NCBI RefSeq assembly: GCF_018141105.1
Contig: NZ_CP054839.1
Span: 5,707,411-5,771,410 of the forward strand
Source of the DNA: Saccharopolyspora erythraea
GTDB taxonomy: Bacteria > Actinomycetota > Actinomycetes > Mycobacteriales > Pseudonocardiaceae
Direction: 5' to 3'
Length of the DNA: 64,000 nt
How positions within the stretch are numbered: the stretch's first letter is position 1; every line of letters starts with the position of its first letter. This document shows positions 8,949 through 19,955 of this stretch, piece after piece. A program made the position numbers and the translations under genes. The notes below the pieces were generated by a model. The model did not search any database. It was not told where the DNA came from and was given only the letters and a program-made list of their open reading frames with translations.

Positions 8949-9504
8949 CGGCGCCCTCCCTGGCCCGCAGCACCGAAGCAACCCGGTTGCACCAATCCCG
9001 GTTCCCGCGCTCGAACTCCCGGCCCCGCATGCACGTCAGGTAGGGGCCGACCTGGGCACCGCGCGCCAGGAAGTCGGCTTCGCCGAGGTCACCGCGCATC
9101 TTGCCGAGCAGCTTGTCGAACAGCTCGATCTTCGCGGCGGCGATCGCCGCGCGTTCCTCGAGCTGCCCGATCAGCTCGGCCGCGCCGACCGAGTCGGCGG
9201 CCACGACCTTGACCATGAGGTCGTCGCGGACGAACGAGGGCTTGGACGGCGCGGCCGCGAACCGGCGCAGCTCGGTGAGCCCCGCCGGGGTCAGCGTGAA
9301 CATCCGCTTGTTCGGCCGCGTTTCCTGCACCACCTCGCGGCCGGAGACCAGACCCTCCCGCTCCAGCTTCGCCAGCTCCGAGTACAGCTGCTGCGGCAGC
9401 GCATGCCAGAAGTTGGCCATGCCGACGTCGAAAGCCTTGGCCAGCTGGTAACCGCTGCACTCACCGTCCAGCAGGGCCGCCAGCACCGCATGCCGCAAGG
9501 CCAT
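8935..9504 (-). CDS. PadR family transcriptional regulator
   Basis: A 189-residue winged-helix regulator: N-terminal PadR domain (LAALLDGECSGYQLAKAF, then PQQLYSELAKLEREGLV and the wing NKRMFTLTPAG) and a C-terminal Vir-like helical dimerisation domain from about residue 90. It faces the SnoaL-like gene across an 82-bp gap holding a TAGTCA/TGACTA inverted repeat and overlaps the SGNH hydrolase downstream. It probably represses both directions; inducer unknown. Confidence 0.85.
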   Translation of the reverse strand: MALRHAVLAALLDGECSGYQLAKAFDVGMANFWHALPQQLYSELAKLEREGLVSGREVVQETRPNKRMFTLTPAGLTELRRFAAAPSKPSFVRDDLMVKVVAADSVGAAELIGQLEERAAIAAAKIELFDKLLGKMRGDLGEADFLARGAQVGPYLTCMRGREFERGNRDWCNRVASVLRAREGADVRR

Positions 9505-9542
9505 CCCGCATCCTCCCTAGCCCGGACCACTCCTTCTCACTA

Positions 9543-9560
9543 TAGTCAATTTTCTGACTA
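9543..9560. promoter_or_regulatory. Inverted repeat, candidate PadR operator
   Basis: TAGTCA (9543-9548), six bases, TGACTA (9555-9560), in the AT-rich gap between the PadR gene and the divergent SnoaL-like gene. Location, symmetry and low GC against the surroundings support an operator. Confidence 0.5.
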
Positions 9561-9586
9561 ATCACATGCTTTACCAAGGAGTGCAC

Positions 9587-10012
9587 ATGGAGACCATCGA
9601 CCGCTTCCGCGCCGCCGTCGAACGGCGCGACGCCGACGCGCTGGAGCCGCTGTTCGCGCCCGAGCCGCGGTTCTTCAGCCCGATCAAGTTCGCCCCGTTC
9701 GAGGGCAGGGCCATGGTTCTCGGCGTCTTCGGAGTTCTCCTGCGGCGCGTCTTCGACGACTTCCGGTACGCCGGCGAGCTGCACGGCACGGCGGAGACCG
9801 CGGCGGGCGCGGCGGCCGACTCGCACCTGCTGATCTTCCGGGCCGTGGTCGGCGGCAGGCAGATCCACGGCATCGACCTGATCCAGCTCGACGACGACGG
9901 ACTGATCGCGGAGTTCACGGTCATGGTCCGGCCGCTGAGCGCCGTGACCGCGATCGGCGAGGCGGTGCACGCCGGTCTCGTCGCCGAGGGACTGCTGCCG
10001 AGCGGAACGTGA
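9587..10012 (+). CDS. SnoaL/NTF2-like domain protein
   Basis: A 141-residue single-domain protein with the cone-shaped NTF2/SnoaL pattern: an initial helix METIDRFRAAVERRDADAL, F-S-P strand, then alternating strands ending in DDDGLIAEFTVMVRPLSAV. Start ATG 9587 is behind AAGGAG; an upstream in-frame start would cover the operator. Such proteins act as small isomerases, hydrolases or ligand carriers; no catalytic identity is visible. Divergent from padR and probably its target. Confidence 0.75.
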   Translation: METIDRFRAAVERRDADALEPLFAPEPRFFSPIKFAPFEGRAMVLGVFGVLLRRVFDDFRYAGELHGTAETAAGAAADSHLLIFRAVVGGRQIHGIDLIQLDDDGLIAEFTVMVRPLSAVTAIGEAVHAGLVAEGLLPSGT

Positions 10013-10117
10013 CGGATCTCCGTTAGCGCGCCAGAGACCCCGCAGCCACAGCTCTGCCACTCGACGGAGTGAACCGACACGAGGGCTCGTGGCGTGAATC
10101 ACTCGTCGACTCTTGAT

Positions 10118-10133
10118 TGATTCCAGAAAATCA
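10118..10133. promoter_or_regulatory. Candidate FurA operator
   Basis: TGATT, six bases, AATCA in a short AT-rich patch 16 bp ahead of the furA GTG. FurA proteins of actinobacteria repress their own furA-katG operon at such a site near the start codon; here it is placed by position and symmetry only. Confidence 0.45.
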
Positions 10134-10148
10134 GCCAGACTGCGCACC

Positions 10149-12822
<2,674 letters not shown>

Positions 12823-12826
12823 TCCC

Positions 12827-12860
12827 GGCGTGTGGTTCACCCCGGTGTGAACCACACGCC
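12827..12860 (+). terminator. Terminator 1 after katG
   Basis: A perfect 14-bp stem (12827-12840 with 12847-12860) around a 6-base loop, 5 bp after the katG stop. No U-run follows, as usual in high-GC actinomycetes. Confidence 0.75.
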
Positions 12861-12879
12861 GTCGGACCGAAGTGACGTG

Positions 12880-12909
12880 CAGGCCCCCGCCCACCTGGGC
12901 GGGGGCCTG
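12880..12909 (+). terminator. Terminator 2 after katG
   Basis: A second hairpin: CAGGCCCCCGCCC pairs with GGGCGGGGGCCTG around ACCT. Tandem with the first, it should isolate the SDR gene from katG read-through. Confidence 0.75.
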
Positions 12910-13013
12910 TGCGCGCCGAGGGCTGCCCCGGCTCCACATTCATAACCGCCGGACATGGATACGCGGCAACGAGCATTTCCCTCGCGCCGGTAAGCGGCCA
13001 TAGCGTCGGCGGC

Positions 13014-13613
13014 ATGAGGCTTCTGCTGATCGGTGCCGCCGGGAAGCTCGGCACCGCGGTCCACGAGGCGCTGACCGCTCGCGGCCACGAGGTGCTCACG
13101 GCAGGGCGTTCGAGCGGGGACCTGCGCTACGACATCGCCGACCCGGCGCAGATCTCCGCGCTGTACGACCGGGCCGGGACCGTGGACGCGGTGGCCGGCG
13201 CGGCGGGCGACGTGCCGTACAAGCCCGTCGCGGAGATGCTTCCGGAGAACTACGAGGCCGCGTTCCGCGGAAAGGTGCTCAGCCAGATCGAACTGGTCCG
13301 CCAGGGCGTCTCGCGCATCGCCGAGCGGGGTTCGTTCACCTTGATCACCGGCGTGCTGTGCCGCGACCCCATCCCGACGAGCAGCGCCGCGGCGATGGCC
13401 AACGGCGCGGTGGAGGCGTTCGTGCGCGCCGCGGCGATCGAGATCGCCCCGCAGCGCATCAACGCGATCAGCCCGACCGTGTTCACCGAGAGCCTCCCGA
13501 AGTACGGCGACTTCTTCCCCGGGGTCCCTCCGGTCGACCTCTCCCAGGTCGCGCAGGCCTACGTCCGTTCCGTCGAAGGCGCCCACACCGGCCGGATCTA
13601 CGAGCTCAGCTAG
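13014..13613 (+). CDS. Short-chain dehydrogenase/reductase-like protein lacking the YxxxK pair
   Basis: A 199-residue Rossmann protein. GAAGKLG (residues 8-14) is the dinucleotide-binding loop, and RINAISPTVFTES in the C-terminal part is typical of SDRs. Where the catalytic Tyr-x3-Lys should be, the chain reads SSAAAMANGAVEAF, so neither residue is present. Similar short SDR-like proteins are known in actinobacteria and proteobacteria. It may be a catalytically altered or NAD(P)-sensing protein. Flanked by terminators on both sides, so it is monocistronic. Confidence 0.75.
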   Translation: MRLLLIGAAGKLGTAVHEALTARGHEVLTAGRSSGDLRYDIADPAQISALYDRAGTVDAVAGAAGDVPYKPVAEMLPENYEAAFRGKVLSQIELVRQGVSRIAERGSFTLITGVLCRDPIPTSSAAAMANGAVEAFVRAAAIEIAPQRINAISPTVFTESLPKYGDFFPGVPPVDLSQVAQAYVRSVEGAHTGRIYELS

Positions 13614-13630
13614 CAGGCCGGTTCAGCACC

Positions 13631-13665
13631 GAGGGGGCTCGTCGCACACAGCGACGAGCCCCCTC
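13631..13665 (+). terminator. Terminator after the SDR-like gene
   Basis: GAGGGGGCTCGTCGC (13631-13645) pairs perfectly with 13651-13665 around ACACA, 17 bp after the SDR stop. Confidence 0.8.
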
Positions 13666-13683
13666 TCCGTCTGGGCCAACGGC

Positions 13684-13872
13684 CTACGCACCGCTGGACG
13701 CGGTGGGTTCGGCTGCTGCTCCGGTGATTTCCCGTTCCGATGGCGTTTCCGCCCCCTCGGCAGGTCCATCGAGGACGTCCTGGAGTTGCGCGGTGTGGAA
13801 GCCGCTGCGAACCGCCCACCAGTAGCTCGACACCGCGACCACGACCACTGCCAGCAGGTCGATTGCAGTTTG
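13684..13872 (-). pseudogene. Possible remnant: C-terminal end of a membrane permease
   Basis: On the minus strand an open stretch ending in TAG at 13684-13686 reads as one hydrophobic helix (DLLAVVVVAVSSYWWAVRSG) and a hydrophilic tail (HTAQLQDVLDG...). The codons have strong third-position GC bias. A TGA stop just upstream and the lack of any start suggest that only the tail of a transporter survives. It lies beside the PucR gene, where amino acid or nucleobase permeases are common. Weak evidence from sequence alone. Confidence 0.35.
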
Positions 13873-13990
13873 TCAGACAATCTGCGGGTTTGTGCCGGGA
13901 CACTACGACGGACGCGCGGGCCGGTCAAGACGCAAGGGCGCGAAACTTGTGGGCCAGTGCTCGGATCTCGTGTGAGCGGCCCGGAAAGGC

Positions 13991-15592
13991 TCAGCGGCCG
14001 GGAGCGAGGGCCGCTTCCCGCCCGGTGGAGCCCTGGTCGAGCACCAGGAGCGCGAGGTACACCGACAGGCGCGTGGGTGCGTCGTCGAGGTCGCGGTCGA
14101 GGACCTCCGACAGCCGCCGCAGGCGGGCGTAGGCCGCGGGCCTGCTGGTGCCGATCCGCGCGGCGAACGCGGTCACGACGCCGTCGGTCTCGACGTAGGC
14201 GCGCAACGTCTTCAGCAACTCGTCCCGGCGCGCTTCGGGCAGCCGCAGCAGCGGGCTGAGCTGTTCCTCCACATAGGACAGCAGGCGGCGGTCGTCGCGC
14301 AGCCGCCAGACGAGCCCGCGGACGCCGAGGTGACGGGGCCGCCACACCGCACGGGCCGCCGGGTCGGGAGAGGCGTCGGCGACGTCTGCGGTCTGCAGTG
14401 CGTGGTGCAGCGCATCGGGCAGCTCCGCGAAGGAGGCGGCGGGATCCGACGCCGCGACCGCGCGGACCCGATCCGCCGGGAGACCAGGCACCAGCTCGGC
14501 GACCACGTCCGGCTCGTCGTCGAGGGACGCACAGGAGACGACCACGGCGATCCGCCCCGGTCGCAGCGGGCCGACCAATGCGGCCCGGCGCGTGTGGCGC
14601 ACTGCCGACGCGACGACCTCGAGGGCTGCCCTGTCCCCCTCCCCCGCGGCGGCGGGAGCGACCACGACCAACACCGCGAACGGTCCGCCGGTGGGCAGCC
14701 CGAGCGCCCTGGCCCGGACCCGCAGGGCGCTTTCGGACGCCTCCGACGCTCCGAGGATGTCGGCGAGAAGACCGCCCTGCGCCTCGAGCTCGATGCCCGG
14801 GGAGCTCGCGTCGATGCGCACGAGCACCGCGATGGCGTCGGCGGCCTGGGTGAGGACGAGGCGGACGCGCTCGGCATCGGCGTCGCGGCGCGGAACCACG
14901 AGCCGCCCCCAGCGCTCGACGCGGGGGCCGACCGCAGCGCTGAACCACCCTTCGGGGCCGGACGGCTCCGCCGGACCGGCGGGCAGCGCCTGCCGGGATC
15001 GGACAGTCCAGTCCCGCAGCAGGTCTTCCGCGACGTCGCCGGCGAACGCCAGCGCGCGGTGCCCGAGGTCTTCGAGCACGACCGGAAGCTCCAGCAGCGC
15101 AGCGGCTTCGGCGACCACCGTGCCGACCCCCGCGCTGTCGACCATCAGCGTCCGGAAGGTCTCGGTGACCCGCTGCGAGAACTGCATGTGCGCGTACTGC
15201 TCGTTGAGGATCCACGCGTGCACGACCTCGGTGACCTCGACGAACCGCACCGTACCGCGCAGCTCCACCAGAGGGAAGCGCAACGCTCGGGCCGCCTGCA
15301 CCAGGGTCTGGGGCAGCGACCGCAGGTGCTGGCCCAGCTCGATGACCAGGCCCACGGCACCGGCGTCGCGCAGCGTCGTCAGGTATTCCAGGTGGTCCGC
15401 GGCGGGGTCGGCCACCGCCGCTCCGATCGAGAGGATGAGCTCGCCGCCGCTCAGGGTGCCCGCGGGCTGGCGCTGCTCGCTGACGTGCACCCAGCGCACG
15501 CGGTTGGGCAGGGCGGACCGGCCGGCTCGGACGGTCGGGGTGCCGGCCTGCAGAGCCGGGAGCGCGAGGACGTCGGCCACCGTCGGGAACAT
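13991..15592 (-). CDS. PucR family transcriptional regulator
   Basis: A 533-residue activator. The N-terminal PucR ligand domain (FPTVADVLALPALQAGTPTV onwards, about residues 3-125) is followed by a CdaR GGDEF-like region and a C-terminal HTH_30 (LLKTLRAYVETDGVVTAFAARI, then SRPAAYARLRRL). ATG 15592 was preferred to an in-frame start 28 residues upstream because it begins with the conserved domain. Divergent, 92 bp, from the semialdehyde dehydrogenase/transaminase operon, which it most likely activates in response to a purine, pyrimidine or amino acid breakdown product. Confidence 0.85.
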   Translation of the reverse strand: MFPTVADVLALPALQAGTPTVRAGRSALPNRVRWVHVSEQRQPAGTLSGGELILSIGAAVADPAADHLEYLTTLRDAGAVGLVIELGQHLRSLPQTLVQAARALRFPLVELRGTVRFVEVTEVVHAWILNEQYAHMQFSQRVTETFRTLMVDSAGVGTVVAEAAALLELPVVLEDLGHRALAFAGDVAEDLLRDWTVRSRQALPAGPAEPSGPEGWFSAAVGPRVERWGRLVVPRRDADAERVRLVLTQAADAIAVLVRIDASSPGIELEAQGGLLADILGASEASESALRVRARALGLPTGGPFAVLVVVAPAAAGEGDRAALEVVASAVRHTRRAALVGPLRPGRIAVVVSCASLDDEPDVVAELVPGLPADRVRAVAASDPAASFAELPDALHHALQTADVADASPDPAARAVWRPRHLGVRGLVWRLRDDRRLLSYVEEQLSPLLRLPEARRDELLKTLRAYVETDGVVTAFAARIGTSRPAAYARLRRLSEVLDRDLDDAPTRLSVYLALLVLDQGSTGREAALAPGR

Positions 15593-15684
15593 CGGACGGA
15601 CTTTACACTTCGTAAGGCAGAGCGGCTCGAGGCCGACGTTCTGTTGCTTCCCCGCGTGCCGGGTCTCCCGCCACACTCCCTTCC

Positions 15685-17202
15685 ATGGTGGCTACTACAC
15701 AGGCCGACGAGGCCGTTCCCACGCTGCACCACTGGGCGGGCGGCCCGAAGGTCGGCAGGCACGACCGCTTCTCCGAGGTCACCAACCCGGCGACCGGTGA
15801 GGTGACCGCGCGCCTTCCGCTGGCCTCGGAGGAGGAGACGGCCGAGGTCGTCGCGGCGGCGAAGGTGGCGTTCCCCGCCTGGCGCGACACCAGCCTCGCC
15901 AAGCGCGCCCAGATCGTGTTCCGGTTCCGCGAGCTGCTCAACGAACGGGCGGGCGAGCTGGCCGAGCTGATCACCGCCGAGCACGGCAAGGTGCTCTCCG
16001 ACGCCGCCGGGGAGGTCGCCCGCGGCCAGGAGGTCGTCGAGTTCGCCTGCGGCATCCCCCACCTGCTCAAGGGCTCGATGACCGAGAACGCCTCGACCAG
16101 GGTCGACGTCTCCTCGATCCGCCAGCCGCTGGGCGTGGTCGGGATCATCTCGCCGTTCAACTTCCCGGCCATGGTGCCGATGTGGTTCTTCCCCATCGCC
16201 ATCGCCGCCGGCAACACCGTGGTGCTCAAGCCTTCGGAGAAGGTGCCGAGCGCCGCCCTGTGGCTGGCCGAGCTGTGGAAGGAAGCCGGCCTGCCCGACG
16301 GCGTGTTCAACGTCGTCAACGGCGACAAGACCGCCGTGGACGCCCTGCTGACCAGCCCGGATGTCAAGTCGATCAGCTTCGTGGGGTCGACTCCGATCGC
16401 CCGCTACGTCTACGAGACCGGCACCGCGCACGGCAAGCGGGTGCAGGCGCTGGGCGGCGCGAAGAACCACATGGTCGTGCTGCCCGACGCGGACTTGGAC
16501 CTGGCCGCCGACCAGGCCGTGAATGCCGGGTTCGGGTCGGCGGGCGAGCGGTGCATGGCCATCTCCGCGCTGGTCGCGGTCGGCGACATCGCCGACGTCC
16601 TCGTGGGCAAGATCGCCGACCGGGCCAAGGCGCTGCGCACCGGCGACGGCCGCCGCTCCTGCGACATGGGCCCGCTGGTCACCAAGCAGGCCCAGCAGCG
16701 GGTCTCCGGCTACATCGACGCCGGTGAGGCGGCCGGGGCCACGCTGGTCGTCGACGGCCGCAACGGCGAGTTCGACGCCGACGGGCAGGGCTTCTTCGTC
16801 GGACCGACCCTGTTCGACCACGTCACCACCGACATGTCGATCTACACCGACGAGATCTTCGGTCCACTGCTGTCGGTGGTGCGCGCCGACACCTACGAAG
16901 AGGCCATCGAGCTGATCAACGCCAACCCGTACGGCAACGGCACCGCGATCTTCACCAACGACGGAGGCGCGGCGCGCCGGTTCCAGAACGAGGTCGAGGT
17001 CGGCATGATCGGCATCAACGTCCCCGTCCCGGTGCCGATGGCCTACTACTCCTTCGGCGGCTGGAAGAACTCCCTGTTCGGCGACACCCACGCGCACGGG
17101 ACCGAGGGCGTGCACTTCTTCACCCGCGGCAAGGTCGTGACCTCGCGCTGGCTCGACCCCTCCCACGGCGGCATCAACCTCGGCTTCCCGCAGAACGACT
17201 GA
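15685..17202 (+). CDS. mmsA: CoA-acylating (methyl)malonate-semialdehyde dehydrogenase
   Basis: A 505-residue aldehyde dehydrogenase. It oxidises malonate or methylmalonate semialdehyde to acetyl- or propionyl-CoA with CO2 release. Family signs are SPFNFPAMVPMWFFPIA, the nucleotide loop FVGSTPIA, the catalytic Cys in GSAGERCMA, and KNHMVVLPDAD. The absence of the usual general-base Glu in the LGGAKNHM stretch is a hallmark of MmsA. It is 22 bp ahead of the transaminase, which would make its substrate from beta-alanine or beta-aminoisobutyrate. Confidence 0.92.
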   Translation: MVATTQADEAVPTLHHWAGGPKVGRHDRFSEVTNPATGEVTARLPLASEEETAEVVAAAKVAFPAWRDTSLAKRAQIVFRFRELLNERAGELAELITAEHGKVLSDAAGEVARGQEVVEFACGIPHLLKGSMTENASTRVDVSSIRQPLGVVGIISPFNFPAMVPMWFFPIAIAAGNTVVLKPSEKVPSAALWLAELWKEAGLPDGVFNVVNGDKTAVDALLTSPDVKSISFVGSTPIARYVYETGTAHGKRVQALGGAKNHMVVLPDADLDLAADQAVNAGFGSAGERCMAISALVAVGDIADVLVGKIADRAKALRTGDGRRSCDMGPLVTKQAQQRVSGYIDAGEAAGATLVVDGRNGEFDADGQGFFVGPTLFDHVTTDMSIYTDEIFGPLLSVVRADTYEEAIELINANPYGNGTAIFTNDGGAARRFQNEVEVGMIGINVPVPVPMAYYSFGGWKNSLFGDTHAHGTEGVHFFTRGKVVTSRWLDPSHGGINLGFPQND

Positions 17203-17224
17203 CAGACCTCACGAGGGGATCTCG

Positions 17225-18625
17225 ATGACCACTCTCGACAACGCCACCGCACCGTCCACATCCCAAACCCCGGCGGCCGAGTCCGCCGCGCGCCACCTCT
17301 GGATGCACTTCGCCCGCATGGGCGGCCACGGGCCGGAGAACCCCGTCCCGGTGATCACCCGCGGCGAGGGCGTGCACATCTGGGACGACCGCGGCCGCCG
17401 CGTCCTCGACGGCCTGGCCGGGCTGTTCGTGGTGCAGGCCGGCCACGGCCGCCGCGAGCTGGCCGAGGTGGCCGCCCGCCAGGCCGCCGAGCTCGCCTAC
17501 TTCCCGGTGTGGGGCTACGCCACTCCGCCCGCGGCCGAGCTCGCCGAGCGCCTGGCCCACCTCGCCCCGGGCGACCTCAACCGCGTCTTCTTCACCTCCG
17601 GCGGGGGCGAGGCCGTCGAGTCGGCCTGGAAGGTGGCCAAGCAGTACTTCAAGCTCGTCGGGAAACCGCTGAAGCACAAGGTGATCAGCCGGTCCGTGGC
17701 CTACCACGGCACACCGCACGGCGCGATGGCCATCACCGGACTGCCGAAGATGAAGCAGGACTTCGAGCCGCTGGCCCCGGGCGGGTTCCGGGTGCCCAAC
17801 ACCAACATCTACCGGCACCCCGAGTTCGCAGACGACCCGGAGGCGTTCGGCCGCTGGGCCGCCGACCGCGTCGAGGAGGCCATCCTCTTCGAGGGGCCCG
17901 ACACGGTGGCCGCCGTCGTGCTCGAGCCGGTGCAGAACTCCGGCGGATGCCTGACCGCTCCCCCCGGCTACTTCGCGCGGGTCCGCGAGATCTGCGACCG
18001 CCACGACGTGCTGCTGGTCTCCGACGAGGTCATCTGCGCGTTCGGCAGGCACGGCCACACCTTCGCCTGCGACAAGTTCGGCTACGTGCCCGACCTGATC
18101 ACCTGCGCAAAGGGCATGACCTCCGGCTACGGCCCGCTCGGAGCGCTGATCGCCTCCGACCGGGTGATGGAACCGTTCCTGCGGCCGGGCGTCACCTTCC
18201 CCCACGGCTACACCTGGGGCGGCCACCCGGTCTCGGCGGCCGTCGCGCTCGCCAACCTCGACCTGGTGCAGGAAGAAGGGCTCCACCAGCGGGTTCTGGA
18301 CAACGAGCGGACGTTCGGCGAGACGCTCGGCAAGCTGCTGGACCTGCCGATCGTCGGTGACGTCCGCGGCGACGGGTACTTCTGGGCCGTCGAGTTGGTC
18401 AGGGACAAGGCCACCCGCGAGACCTTCGACGCCGCCGAGCGGGAGCGCCTGGTCCGCGGTTTCCTGCCGGGGGCCCTGTTCGACAACGGGCTGTACTGCC
18501 GCCCCGACGACCGCGGCGATGTCGTCGTCCAGCTCGCCCCGCCGCTGACCGCCGGGCAGGCCGAGTTCGACGAGATCGAGCGCATCCTCCGGCACACGCT
18601 GCTCGAAGCCACGTCTGTCCTCTGA
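17225..18625 (+). CDS. Class III omega-amino acid (beta-alanine)-pyruvate transaminase
   Basis: A 466-residue PLP enzyme. Motifs: DGLAGLFVVQAGHGR near the N terminus, FFTSGGGEAVESAWK (phosphate binding), SDEVICAFGRHG with the PLP Asp, and the Schiff-base Lys in TCAKGMTSGYGPLG. Together with the upstream MmsA it converts beta-alanine-type amino acids to acyl-CoA. This reductive pyrimidine or beta-amino acid pathway agrees with the PucR regulator. Ends 14 bp ahead of a strong terminator. Confidence 0.88.
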   Translation: MTTLDNATAPSTSQTPAAESAARHLWMHFARMGGHGPENPVPVITRGEGVHIWDDRGRRVLDGLAGLFVVQAGHGRRELAEVAARQAAELAYFPVWGYATPPAAELAERLAHLAPGDLNRVFFTSGGGEAVESAWKVAKQYFKLVGKPLKHKVISRSVAYHGTPHGAMAITGLPKMKQDFEPLAPGGFRVPNTNIYRHPEFADDPEAFGRWAADRVEEAILFEGPDTVAAVVLEPVQNSGGCLTAPPGYFARVREICDRHDVLLVSDEVICAFGRHGHTFACDKFGYVPDLITCAKGMTSGYGPLGALIASDRVMEPFLRPGVTFPHGYTWGGHPVSAAVALANLDLVQEEGLHQRVLDNERTFGETLGKLLDLPIVGDVRGDGYFWAVELVRDKATRETFDAAERERLVRGFLPGALFDNGLYCRPDDRGDVVVQLAPPLTAGQAEFDEIERILRHTLLEATSVL

Positions 18626-18639
18626 CCCGGACAGCTCGC

Positions 18640-18680
18640 CGCAGGTGGTCCGCCGCTGCCCGAGCGGCGGACCACCTGCG
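18640..18680. terminator. Bidirectional terminator, 18-bp stem
   Basis: 18640-18657 pairs perfectly with 18663-18680 around GCCCG, between the convergent transaminase and esterase-like genes; it can serve both. Confidence 0.85.
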
Positions 18681-18695
18681 CGCTCCGGTGGCTGA

Positions 18696-19874
18696 TCACG
18701 CCTCGCCCTCGTGCGCGGGCAGGCGGACTCCGCTCCGCGAAGCCATGCCGTCGCTGATGTGCAGGACCGCGTCAGCGGCGTGGAGAGTCGCCTGGTCGAG
18801 GGGGAAGTAGCCCTGTTCCGGGGTGGTGTCGGTGCGCGTGCGGGCGGAAGTGATCGCGGTGGCCGCTGTCAGACCCCAGGTGGTCGTATCGCGCTGGAGG
18901 AAGCCCTCGTAGGTGTCCGGATCGGGATCGCGGAGCCCGAGAGCTTCGCTGCGGCCCAGGCTGCCGGCGACGAAGGCGTACCGCTCGCCCAGCAGAGACC
19001 CGACGATGGCGCCGGCGCCGAACCAGTTCAGGTCCAGGTCTCCCAGGCGCAGGTTGCTCAGGCTTCGCTGGAGGTGGCGGTTGTGCGCGAAGACGAACGT
19101 CGCGCCCCGGCGGGCTTCGGAGTCCCGGACGTCGAGGAGGTTCTGGGCCATGATCGCGTCCCGGACGGCGAGCTGGCCGGACACCCGTGCGGTCTGCTCG
19201 ATGCGCTGTGCCGACTGCTTGTGGTAGCGCAGAAGGCCAAGACCGGCGGTGAGGTGGGTTCTGGCCCTGAACCACTCGGCGCGTGATGTCGCCGCGATCA
19301 GTTCGGGTGCGCGCGCGTAGAGCGAGGTGAGCATGTCGTCGGCGATCGATCGCAGCCGCTCGGCGTCGGCCGTGGCACCGACCGACATGGCCGGGTCCAT
19401 GACCGCCTCCGTGCGGCTCCACCGTTGGTCATCACCGAGGAGGCTTGTGAGGTCGACGGCGAACCCCAGGTAGCGGCGGGCGTGTTCGAGGTAGCACCGC
19501 GGGCTCGGCGCGCTCACCATCTCGGTCGGCGCGTCGAATCCGTGGAAGGCCACACGCTCTTCCGGCGGCCGGTTCTGGTTGTGTTCGCGCATCCAGGCGA
19601 CCAGTCGCCTGTTGGCGTCCAGGTCGCCGGAGCCGTGGGAGAAGCCCTCGCTCATCGCCGTGTCGAGGGTTCCCGCTCCCTCCCGGACGAAGTCGTCCAC
19701 GGCGAGCGCGGCCACGCGATCGGTTTCGATCGCGATCGACCGGAAGCCGTGGCCGGCCAGCTGGGCGAACAGGTCGTTGCGGACCCGCCCGAAGGCCGGT
19801 TCCTGGTGCGTCGGCTCACCGAACGCCAACAGGTCGCATGGCGCCGCGGCGAACTCGCGAATGTCCTGACTCAT
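18696..19874 (-). CDS. Erythromycin esterase family protein
   Basis: A 392-residue member of the EreA/EreB-like family. The catalytic-region pattern GEPTHQEPAFGRVRNDLF near residue 18, IAIETDRVAALAVDDFV, HNQNRPPEERVAFHGFDAP and FVFAHNRHLQRS carries the conserved His and Glu residues. Such enzymes open macrolide lactones in resistance strains, but many chromosomal homologues have unknown substrates. ATG 19874 begins the conserved part; a much longer frame is spurious because it overlaps the facing regulator. Divergent from a MerR protein across a 15-bp inverted repeat. Confidence 0.8.
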   Translation of the reverse strand: MSQDIREFAAAPCDLLAFGEPTHQEPAFGRVRNDLFAQLAGHGFRSIAIETDRVAALAVDDFVREGAGTLDTAMSEGFSHGSGDLDANRRLVAWMREHNQNRPPEERVAFHGFDAPTEMVSAPSPRCYLEHARRYLGFAVDLTSLLGDDQRWSRTEAVMDPAMSVGATADAERLRSIADDMLTSLYARAPELIAATSRAEWFRARTHLTAGLGLLRYHKQSAQRIEQTARVSGQLAVRDAIMAQNLLDVRDSEARRGATFVFAHNRHLQRSLSNLRLGDLDLNWFGAGAIVGSLLGERYAFVAGSLGRSEALGLRDPDPDTYEGFLQRDTTTWGLTAATAITSARTRTDTTPEQGYFPLDQATLHAADAVLHISDGMASRSGVRLPAHEGEA

Positions 19875-19903
19875 GGGATTCGATCGTATCGTTGAAAGAT
19901 CTG

Positions 19904-19951
19904 TTGAGACTTCTACCGCGATGGCCGTCAAATCCTGCGGTAAAGTCTCAA
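19904..19951. promoter_or_regulatory. Long inverted repeat between the esterase and merR genes
   Basis: TTGAGACTTCTACCGC (19904-19919) recurs inverted at 19937-19951 as GCGGTAAAGTCTCAA, identical but for one extra C, with 17 bp between. It ends 4 bp before the MerR GTG. A likely operator for the MerR protein controlling both directions. Confidence 0.6.
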
Positions 19952-19955
19952 ACCG

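Noticed and set aside
10113-10148. TTG start for furA at 10113
   Set aside because: It would translate the AT-rich operator and exceed the length of FurA relatives.
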